Shown: piece after piece, positions 21,075 through 26,902 of the stretch | How positions within the stretch are numbered: position 1 is the first letter of the stretch | Layout of the letters: the number at the start of each line of letters is the position of its first letter | Source: an uncultured Campylobacter sp. | GTDB lineage: Bacteria > Campylobacterota > Campylobacteria > Campylobacterales > Campylobacteraceae | Length of the DNA stretch: 26,902 nt | Assembly: GCA_937965895.1 (NCBI GenBank) | Contig: CALCKS010000144.1 | Location: forward strand, 1-26,902 | Direction: 5' to 3' | Made by a program: the position numbers and the translations under genes | Notes under the pieces: generated by a model | What the model saw: the letters and a program-made list of their open reading frames with translations, nothing else | What the model was told of the DNA's origin: nothing | The model's database searches: none

Positions 21075-21499
21075 GCTTTCGCCTCTTTTTTCCTAGTAAA
21101 ATTCATCGTCGCAAACTCGTCCAGAGCCGTAGCTTCGGCCTTTTTTATCTTTTCTATTTGCGCGCTAAAGTCCTGCGTTTGCAGGTATTTCATCTTTTCG
21201 TACTCCAAATTTGCCGCCTTGTACTGCCGCTCGAGGTGCGCGATGTTTTTTTTCATTAGCTCGAGCCGCTCGGTTAGCAGACTTTTTTCTCGCCGCATCG
21301 CGCCCAGAAGCTCCAGCGATCCGCGCAGATCGGCCGCAGAGCCGCTGGATGGCATTTCAAATTTTGAAATTTGCTCGGCAGCCTGCGCTATGAAGCCCTC
21401 TATCATCGCCGCTTCGTTTCTGGTTCTTGCTAAATTTAGCTCGATTTTGTCTAAATTTCGCTTTTTTATATTTACGATTTGCGTAAATTTGCTTTTCAT
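21071..21499 (-). CDS. FliJ-like coiled-coil protein (flagellar export)
   Basis: A 142-residue, almost wholly helical protein, with heptad-like leucine and charged repeats across residues 10-130 and a basic C-terminus (NFTRKKEAKA). Size, N-terminal KFTQIVNIKKRNLDKIE and coiled-coil shape fit FliJ, the stalk/escort protein of the flagellar type III export ATPase. Low sequence conservation in this family limits certainty. It starts one base after purA ends and overlaps the motE-like gene by 4 bases; the purA-fliJ-motE order matches C. jejuni Cj1498c-Cj1496c. Confidence 0.65.
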   Translation of the reverse strand: MKSKFTQIVNIKKRNLDKIELNLARTRNEAAMIEGFIAQAAEQISKFEMPSSGSAADLRGSLELLGAMRREKSLLTERLELMKKNIAHLERQYKAANLEYEKMKYLQTQDFSAQIEKIKKAEATALDEFATMNFTRKKEAKA

Positions 21500-21500
21500 C

Positions 21501-22751
21501 TTAGCGAACTATCGTGTCTTCACGCTCCGGGCTCGTGGATACTATGCCGACTTTTACGCCCGTGATCTCCTCGATGCGCTTGATAAAGGCCTTTGCATTT
21601 GCGGGTAAATCCTCAAATTTACGCGCTCCTTCTACCTTATCCCAGCCCTCAAGCTCCTCATAGACCGGCTTTACGCCCTCCAAATCGCTTGGGAAATACT
21701 CGATTATCTTGCCGTTTTTCTCGTAGGCTTTGCAGATTTTTACCTTTTTAAAACCGTCTAAAACGTCAAGCTTCATCAGCGCAAATTTATCCACGCCGTC
21801 AAGTCTCGCCGCGTATCTCACGCCTACCGCGTCAAACCAACCCGTGCGGCGCGGTCTGCCCGTCGTAGCGCCGTATTCGCGTCCGATATCGCGTATCTTT
21901 TCGCCGTCCTCGCCCATATCCTCGGTCGGAAATGCGCCGTTGCCAACGCGCGTGGTATAGGCTTTGATGATACCGGTCACCTCGCCGACGTTTTTAGGGC
22001 TTAGTCCGATACCGCTGCAACTGCCTGCAGTTACGGTGTTTGAGCTAGTTACAAAAGGATACGTGCCGTGATCGATGTCTAGCAACGTGCCCTGCGCGCC
22101 TTCTAGCAAGATTTTCTTATCCGCGTCTATCGCATCCCACACCATATGCGTGGTATCTACGATAAATTTACCCAGTGCCGCCTCGTAGCTCTTTAGCTCG
22201 CCCAAAAGCTCCTCGCGAGCGGGCGCTTTGACGCCTAAAACGTCTAAAAACGCTTTATTTGCCGCAAAATCGGCCAGAATCGCGTCGCAAAGTTTCTCGG
22301 GATTTTTTAGTTCGCCTACGCGGTGTCCGCTGCGGCTGATTTTGTCGCTATACGCAGGCCCTATGCCCTTGCCCGTCGTGCCGATGGCGTGCGCGCCTTT
22401 GGCCTTTTCTTTGGCTTGGTCTATTTGCGCGTGATAGGGCAAATTTAAATGCGCCTTGTCGCTGATAAATAGCCGCCCCGAAACGTCTCCGAACTGCTTT
22501 AGTTCTTCGATTATCTCGGCCGGGCAGAGCACGACGCCGTTGCCGATGATGTTGATTATATTTTTATGAAGTATGCCCGATGGAACCTGATGCAGTGCGA
22601 TTTTCTTGCCCTCTACGACGATCGTGTGACCCGCGTTGTGTCCGCCTTGACATCTGCACACCATATCGTAGCCGCCGCTTAGCAGATCTACGATCTTGCC
22701 CTTGCCTTCGTCTCCCCACTGCACGCCCACTATCACGTCAGCCTTGCTCAT
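21501..22751 (-). CDS. purA: Adenylosuccinate synthetase
   Basis: A 416-residue enzyme that joins IMP and aspartate with GTP to make adenylosuccinate, the first committed step to AMP. Signatures are VQWGDEGKGKIVD (residues 10-22, GTP/IMP loop with catalytic Asp), GGHNAGHTIV (catalytic His), GTTGKGIGPAYSDK, LEGAQGTLLDIDHGTYPFVTSSN, TRVGNGAFPTE and GRPRRTGWFD. It is full length and intact. Its start overlaps the hisZ-like stop by 4 bases, so it is translated from a longer operon that begins with the sensor gene upstream. Confidence 0.98.
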   Translation of the reverse strand: MSKADVIVGVQWGDEGKGKIVDLLSGGYDMVCRCQGGHNAGHTIVVEGKKIALHQVPSGILHKNIINIIGNGVVLCPAEIIEELKQFGDVSGRLFISDKAHLNLPYHAQIDQAKEKAKGAHAIGTTGKGIGPAYSDKISRSGHRVGELKNPEKLCDAILADFAANKAFLDVLGVKAPAREELLGELKSYEAALGKFIVDTTHMVWDAIDADKKILLEGAQGTLLDIDHGTYPFVTSSNTVTAGSCSGIGLSPKNVGEVTGIIKAYTTRVGNGAFPTEDMGEDGEKIRDIGREYGATTGRPRRTGWFDAVGVRYAARLDGVDKFALMKLDVLDGFKKVKICKAYEKNGKIIEYFPSDLEGVKPVYEELEGWDKVEGARKFEDLPANAKAFIKRIEEITGVKVGIVSTSPEREDTIVR

Positions 22752-23617
22752 ACTCTCTCCTTTTGATCCAAATTTTCGATTAATGCGTCGGTATATACGC
22801 CAAATCCGCTGCTTTTGATGCCTTCTATCTCGTAGTTGCCGCCGCCGCTTAGCACGGCGTTGCCGCCCAAAAATCTAAAAAACAGCTTACCATAATACCG
22901 CATCTTTGAATAATATAACGGAACAATTCTTAAATTTTCATATTTTACCGCCTGCGCCAGCTCTTTTATCTCAAGCAGTGCGGTTTTTATCTCATCCGGC
23001 ACTACCGGCAAGATCTCGTCGATGCCCTCGACCGTATTTACGAAGGCTAGCCTTTTTAGCCACTCTTCGTTTTGATTTAGGATTTTTTCGATCTCGCCGT
23101 GCTCAAATATCGAAATAGGCAAATTTAGCAGCCTACATACGATCTGCGGGATCGCGATGTGGCTGATTTGCAGCACGGGCGCGAGGTCAAACGACTCAAA
23201 AAGCTCCTTTGCGATCTTGACGCTGGTAGCCAGATCGCTCTCGCCGATTAGCTCTGCGCCGATTTGATAGATTTCGGTGCTAGGATACTTAAAAACCGGC
23301 TGGATGTAAAACCAGCGCTTAGGCTCGGTGTCTTTTAGGCGTCTAAGCACGATGCGAACGACATCCACGGTGCTATCGGCGCGCAGGCTGATTTGGTGAT
23401 TTTCGTGATCGCTAAAGCGCACCAGAGCCGTGGGCTGCACGCTTAGGTGCTGATGATACGAGAAAAATGGCGTCACGATCTCGTGAAATCCGTTTTTCTC
23501 CAAAATTTCGCTCGCCGCACGCTCGATCTTTCTTTTTAGTTTCGCGCTTTGTCCGAAATACAGCCTCGTGCCGCTTGGTATCTCGTGCTCGTAAACGCTC
23601 GCGTCAAATTCGCTCAC
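22748..23617 (-). CDS. HisZ-like / HisRS-paralogue protein (ATP phosphoribosyltransferase regulatory subunit family)
   Basis: A 289-residue protein with the class II aminoacyl-tRNA synthetase core. An N-terminal segment (IPSGTRLYFGQSAKLKRKIERAASEIL) leads to a motif-2-like region (VRFSDHENHQISLRADSTVDVVRIVLRRL) and then YIQPVFKYP. Near the C-terminus is a motif-3-like GGGNYEI. It lacks the anticodon-binding domain of HisRS and is shorter than typical HisZ (about 380). HisZ activates short-form HisG in histidine synthesis. C. jejuni is known to have a long-form HisG that does not need HisZ, so the role here is uncertain. It overlaps purA and the sensor gene by 4 bases on either side. Confidence 0.7.
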   Translation of the reverse strand: MSEFDASVYEHEIPSGTRLYFGQSAKLKRKIERAASEILEKNGFHEIVTPFFSYHQHLSVQPTALVRFSDHENHQISLRADSTVDVVRIVLRRLKDTEPKRWFYIQPVFKYPSTEIYQIGAELIGESDLATSVKIAKELFESFDLAPVLQISHIAIPQIVCRLLNLPISIFEHGEIEKILNQNEEWLKRLAFVNTVEGIDEILPVVPDEIKTALLEIKELAQAVKYENLRIVPLYYSKMRYYGKLFFRFLGGNAVLSGGGNYEIEGIKSSGFGVYTDALIENLDQKERV

Positions 23618-25866
23618 TCTTGCTCCTTTGCTTTTGATTCATTCTGTTTTATCTCAGGCTCTACCCACGGCAGCTCGTGAAACGCAGCTACGAAGTAGCT
23701 AGGCTTTGAGCCGCCATAAACGGTCGCGATACTAAGCTGCTCAAGATAAATTTCGCCACTTTTACGCTTATTATAAATTTCGCCGCTATAAAAGCCTTTT
23801 TTCAACAACCTCTTCCACATATGTTCGTAAAAATTATCATCATGCACGCCTGATTTTAGTAAATTCGACGGCTTGCCGATGGCTTCTTCTTTGGGATAGC
23901 CGCTTATCTTGCAAAAGGCTTTGTTGGCGTCTAAAAATACTCCGTCTAACCCGACTACTGCGACGGCTTCTTGCGCGTTTGCAAACAAGCTTAAAATCGT
24001 ATTTTTATACGCGTACTCTTTGCTATCGTTTAGTCGCGCTATCTCCATGCCGGTTTTTGCGGTCAAATTTGCCGCCAGCTTGCTCTCGATAAAATACCCA
24101 ATCACCTCGTCCACGGTTCTGCCGTCTTTTGAGATAAATTTGATAAATACGCTACAGTTTATGACCTCTAGATTTTTCCTTATCAGCCTGCAAGACTGCA
24201 GCGACTCGTTCTCTTTTTTGAGCGAAGCCGCGTTAAATAGGCTAAATTTGATGTTAAATTCGTTCGCGAGCCTATCTCGGTCATCTGGATGGATGATGTT
24301 TTTAAACTCGAATTCGTTTGATAGTATTTCGCTTTTTTTGTATCCCAGCGCGCGCTCGATATTGTCAGAAACGCTTGATATATCGCCTATAAAACGGTCC
24401 TTCCAAACCACGCTAAATAGCGGCGAGTGCGCGTCTATCTCGCTTTGCTTTTGCGCGTTTTTCTTTAAAATGTTGCTCTTCGTAACATCCTTTACGACGC
24501 AAAAGCCAATCTTTTCGCCGCCGGGTAACTCGTAGTTTTGTTTGTAGATGCGCACCTGCCTTATCTCGCCGCCCGCGGCAAAATGGTTCGTTTCGTAAAT
24601 TTCTCCTTCGCCTTCTTGCTGCGTTTTCATATCGGTCAAATTTGACGCGTTTAGCTCGGCTAAATTTTTGCTTTTTATCGCTTCCTCGCTAAATCCGTAA
24701 AACTCGCACGCTCTCGCGCTCGCCTCGACGATCCTACCGCTTTTTGCGTCGATTAACAGCAAGATAAAAGGTCCTTTTTCAAACAAAAATCCGAATTTAC
24801 GCGAATACTCCTCAAATTTCGCCTTTTTCTCGCCGAAATCTCCGTAAAATTTGACGATCTCGTCCGAGATTTGATCAAATTCTTCTACCGAGCCAAATTT
24901 CGCGTATGCTTTGATCTCCTCGCCGTCGCCGGCTTTTGCGACTAAATTTTTGATAGATAAAACGGGCTTTATGACCGAGTTTTTGACAAATTTGGTGTAA
25001 GAAAAGGTAAAAAATCCGCCTGCGGCTAAAAATGCGACGCAGATTAGTAAAAATAGTAAATTTTCTTTTATAAATTTATCCACAGGATAGCTTGAAACCA
25101 CGGCCAAACCGATCCTTGGGATACTTTGAATATAATAAATTTCGCTGTTTAGAGAGCCTAAATTTGCAAATTTTACTTCGTCGCTGTTTAGGTAGTCCGC
25201 ACTCACGTCGTAAAGATCAAAGATGGTTTTGCGCTCTAAAACCAGCTCGGGGTCTTGGTGAAATACGATCCTACCGCTTTTATCTATCGCGAACGAATTT
25301 ACGCCTATCCTCTCGTATCCGCGCGCAAACTCCTCGTAAATCGCCGTAAAGCGTATGAGCGTTGCTAAGATTTTGCCGTTTTTCATCTTTTTTGCGGCGA
25401 GTCTTGTCGGTACGTCGCTTTTATCAAACATAAACTCAGATCTTAAAATTTTATCCTCAGGCTCGTTTTCCCAAGGCTTTGAGAGAAAAAACTCAGAGTA
25501 CGTATCGCGTAATTTTTCATCGCTGATAAACTCTATCTCGCCGCGTTCGTTTACGATAAAAAAGGCCATATATTCGTTATTATTTTTTACGGCAAAGTCA
25601 AAGATCGCTTTTGAATCAAAATCGGGTGCTTCAATATATCTTTCGATAAGTTTAAGTTCGTTATCTATATTTACGGCGCGTTCTTTGATGAAAGTTTTAA
25701 AGTTAGAATTTGCAGCGTAAATATCCTCTTTTACGCCTTCAAATTTTAAATTTAACCCAAAGCTAGCAGCGCATATCAGAAATACGGCGGTAGCCAAAAA
25801 CACCGCATATATTCTGCCCAAAACGGCGCGTGCGAGAGGAAATTTGGAGGCGGATGAACTAGCCAA
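23614..25866 (-). CDS. Membrane sensor protein with Cache-type periplasmic domain and tandem PAS domains, no recognisable output domain
   Basis: A 750-residue protein. TM1 is about residues 16-38. A periplasmic double-Cache-like sensor spans about 40-266 (FIVNERGEIEFISDEKLRD … FAIDKSGRIVFHQDPELV … IGLAVVSSYPVDKFI). TM2 is about 268-291, with a HAMP-like linker after it. Three PAS-type domains follow (about 360-470, 490-610 and 630-735), the last with GVFLDANKAFCKISGYPKEEAIGKPS and MWKRLLKKGFYSGEIYNKRKSGEIYLE. There is no GGDEF, EAL, kinase or methyl-accepting domain before the stop, and the C-terminus is a charged tail. The start is TTG 25866, supported by AAGG 8 bases upstream. It heads the sensor-hisZ-purA-fliJ-motE unit. 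Its output may be by protein contact, or the domain may simply be unrecognised. Confidence 0.7.
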   Translation of the reverse strand: MASSSASKFPLARAVLGRIYAVFLATAVFLICAASFGLNLKFEGVKEDIYAANSNFKTFIKERAVNIDNELKLIERYIEAPDFDSKAIFDFAVKNNNEYMAFFIVNERGEIEFISDEKLRDTYSEFFLSKPWENEPEDKILRSEFMFDKSDVPTRLAAKKMKNGKILATLIRFTAIYEEFARGYERIGVNSFAIDKSGRIVFHQDPELVLERKTIFDLYDVSADYLNSDEVKFANLGSLNSEIYYIQSIPRIGLAVVSSYPVDKFIKENLLFLLICVAFLAAGGFFTFSYTKFVKNSVIKPVLSIKNLVAKAGDGEEIKAYAKFGSVEEFDQISDEIVKFYGDFGEKKAKFEEYSRKFGFLFEKGPFILLLIDAKSGRIVEASARACEFYGFSEEAIKSKNLAELNASNLTDMKTQQEGEGEIYETNHFAAGGEIRQVRIYKQNYELPGGEKIGFCVVKDVTKSNILKKNAQKQSEIDAHSPLFSVVWKDRFIGDISSVSDNIERALGYKKSEILSNEFEFKNIIHPDDRDRLANEFNIKFSLFNAASLKKENESLQSCRLIRKNLEVINCSVFIKFISKDGRTVDEVIGYFIESKLAANLTAKTGMEIARLNDSKEYAYKNTILSLFANAQEAVAVVGLDGVFLDANKAFCKISGYPKEEAIGKPSNLLKSGVHDDNFYEHMWKRLLKKGFYSGEIYNKRKSGEIYLEQLSIATVYGGSKPSYFVAAFHELPWVEPEIKQNESKAKEQE

Positions 25867-25895
25867 AAGAAAAACCTTAAATTAATTTAATATAA

Positions 25896-25925
25896 ACGGC
25901 TTATTGTAGCTGAATTTTGCTTGTT
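25896..25925 (-). promoter_or_regulatory. Possible promoter of the sensor-hisZ-purA-fliJ-motE unit
   Basis: TACAAT on the minus strand at 25903-25908 is a good -10 box. A transcription start near 25896 would give a leader of about 30 bases containing the AAGG ribosome-binding site of the TTG-initiated sensor gene. No clear -35 is visible, which is normal for Campylobacter. Confidence 0.4.
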
Positions 25926-25948
25926 TTAAGATAATAAATTTAGAAGTT

Positions 25949-26046
25949 TGGCGAGAGGATGAGAGAATCGAACTCCCCGCGAAGCGGTCAACCGCCCCGC
26001 CATCGGATTTGAAGTCCGCGAGCGCCACCAGATCGCTTTATCCTCC
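25949..26046 (-). tRNA. selC: Selenocysteine tRNA (anticodon TCA)
   Basis: The minus strand reads from GGAGGAT to a 3' CCA. The anticodon arm GGACTTCAAATCC is the same as in E. coli selC, with anticodon TCA. Other signs are a long extra arm (GCGGTTGACCGC stem), a T arm GGGAGTTCGATTCTCTC, and a total length of about 98, far above an ordinary tRNA. The acceptor stem is GGAGGAT/ATCCTCT with a G·U first pair. The usual eighth pair is not clear, so the outermost ends may be off by one base. Its presence implies selenoprotein synthesis, typically a selenocysteine-containing formate dehydrogenase in Campylobacter. No selenoprotein gene is in the window. Confidence 0.9.
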
Positions 26047-26115
26047 GCGTCTTTAGATGATGAGCGCGATTATAACTAAATTTATATAAATTTTAGTTTG
26101 ATTTCTATAGTATTT

Positions 26116-26142
26116 GGAGAAAATTTTATGGGTCGGCGATGA
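26116..26142 (+). promoter_or_regulatory. Ribosome-binding site and four-codon leader ORF overlapping the lipoprotein start
   Basis: GGAG at 26116-26119 is ideally spaced (8 bases) for ATG 26128, which reads M-G-R-R-stop. The TGA of this mini-ORF (26140-26142) overlaps the ATG of the lipoprotein gene (26139-26141) in an ATGA junction. The lipoprotein ATG itself is 19 bases from GGAG. Translational coupling from the mini-ORF is therefore likely. Confidence 0.5.
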
Positions 26143-26747
26143 AAAAGCTATTTGCGCGATTTTTTTTAAAAAACATCCTCATTTTTTCGCCGATTTTTTT
26201 CCTCGGCGGTTGTCTCGAGCTCTTTACGACCGTGACGCCGCTAACGGGCATAAACGTCTACGATGCCTACCAGATCAGCAAAGACGAGCGCGGCATATAT
26301 TCGATAACGAAAGATAAATTTATAAAAACAAAAATACAGACTAAAATTTTAGCCTCAAGCGGGCTTAGCAACCTAAACGTGGACGTCGAGAGCTTTTACG
26401 GTGACGTGTATCTCATCGGCGTGGTGCCTGACGCCGAGCACAAAACCAAGCTTGTAGAGTTAGCTAAAAACACCGACGGCGTGAGCAAAATCTCCACATA
26501 TATTAGATTCCCTAGCGACGGCGGCGAATGCGAAAGCAACCTCGCCATAATGTTAAAACTAAAAAATAATTTTTTTAAAGACAGCATAATCAGTGGCACA
26601 AGCGTGAGAGTAAGCGTAGTGCAATGCAATGTCGTATTTACCGGCATCATCACCGATATCGAGCAGGAAAAGCACGCGATCTGGTACGCCAAGCACATCG
26701 AAGGCGTGAGAGATGTTTACTCTTTTCTTAAAGTTATGAAAGAGTAG
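26139..26747 (+). CDS. BON-domain lipoprotein
   Basis: A 202-residue precursor with a lipoprotein signal peptide: a basic N-terminus (MKKLFARFFLKN), a hydrophobic core, and lipobox FLGGC with lipidated Cys25. The mature part begins LELFTTVTPLTGINVYDAYQISKDERG and carries a BON domain (about residues 60-125, KTKIQTKILASSGLSNLNVDVESFYGDVYLIGVVPD) and a second, weaker BON-like repeat (about 135-200, VVFTGIITDIEQEKHAIWYAKHIEGVRDV). BON proteins of the OsmY/DolP type bind phospholipid at the cell envelope and support membrane integrity. It is on the opposite strand from almost everything else and diverges from selC. Two cysteines (in GECESN and VVQCNVV) could form a disulfide. Confidence 0.82.
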   Translation: MKKLFARFFLKNILIFSPIFFLGGCLELFTTVTPLTGINVYDAYQISKDERGIYSITKDKFIKTKIQTKILASSGLSNLNVDVESFYGDVYLIGVVPDAEHKTKLVELAKNTDGVSKISTYIRFPSDGGECESNLAIMLKLKNNFFKDSIISGTSVRVSVVQCNVVFTGIITDIEQEKHAIWYAKHIEGVRDVYSFLKVMKE

Positions 26748-26754
26748 TTTTCCC

Positions 26755-26779
26755 ATTCAAATTTGAGTCAAATTTGAAT
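26755..26779. repeat. Perfect 25-base AAATTT-cored inverted repeat after the lipoprotein gene
   Basis: ATTCAAATTTGA (26755-26766) and TCAAATTTGAAT (26768-26779) are perfect reverse complements around a single G. The repeat begins 8 bases after the stop codon, a typical place for a transcript-end hairpin, but it is AT-rich and has no U tract. Confidence 0.5.
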
Positions 26780-26902
26780 CATCCAGGCCTATACGGTACG
26801 TTTTAAATTTATGCAGTCAAATTTACAAATTTAGCAAAACGCTAGACAAATATTCCAGACAGAATAGGCGTAGTTTAAATAGTTTTTGATTAGGCGTGAC
26901 GG

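Noticed and set aside
23909..24535. Plus-strand open frame of 208 codons inside the sensor gene
   Set aside because: It is antisense to well-defined PAS domains, lacks a ribosome-binding site, and is Ser/Phe/Leu-rich as expected from the reverse of this codon usage.
25949..26138. Integration-site remnant of a mobile element at selC
   Set aside because: selC is a known integration hotspot, but I see no integrase, no repeated tRNA end and no foreign genes in the flanking bases available.

Overview
The window reads as a stretch of chromosome from a Campylobacter with moderate GC, most like the C. rectus / C. showae / C. curvus / C. gracilis group. This is inferred from the protein sequences, the very frequent AAATTT-cored words, and gene order. 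From memory, the order nifJ – HAD hydrolase – cadF – rpsI – rplM – addA – addB – cbb3 accessory genes – ccoP/Q/O/N – two-component pair – SafE-like membrane protein – carA – DUF507 – motE-like – fliJ-like – purA – hisZ-like closely follows the Cj1476c–Cj1499c block of C. jejuni. Almost everything is on the minus strand. The exceptions are one decayed gene at the left end and a lipoprotein gene at the right end.

Left to right: the 5' end of nifJ (1-52, minus); a plus-strand pseudogene of a GH114 / endo-alpha-1,4-polygalactosaminidase-like secreted protein, broken by about five frameshifts (265-1238); a HAD phosphatase; an AT-rich gap; an MscS channel; a CadF-type OmpA-family outer-membrane protein; ribosomal proteins S9 and L13; and the AddA/AddB recombination helicase-nuclease pair.

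The middle (10850-18348) is a respiratory cluster. It holds ccoN-ccoO-ccoQ-ccoP for the cbb3-type high-affinity terminal oxidase, followed by a DUF4006 membrane peptide, a 33-residue membrane peptide, an uncharacterised membrane-anchored protein and a FixH-like protein. Upstream of ccoN lie an OmpR-type response regulator and a soluble PAS histidine kinase whose PAS domain resembles the redox sensor Aer. Before those comes a SafE/UreH-like membrane protein with a conserved CxxxC motif.

The right part carries carA with a DUF507 gene; a second unit of purA, fliJ-like and motE-like genes headed by a hisZ-like gene and a large Cache/PAS sensor with no visible output domain; the selenocysteine tRNA gene (selC); and a BON-domain lipoprotein whose start overlaps a four-codon leader ORF.

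Most genes are conserved core genes in tight, overlapping operons. I found no CRISPR array, insertion sequence, prophage, or clear new defence or biosynthetic system. The best second-look items are the remnant GH114 gene, the CadF homologue lacking the FRLS fibronectin-binding motif, the Aer-like kinase beside the oxidase operon with direct repeats in the ccoN promoter region, the output-less sensor, the tiny oxidase-operon membrane peptide, the HisZ-like protein without visible HisG context, and palindromic AAATTT-based structures at gene ends.
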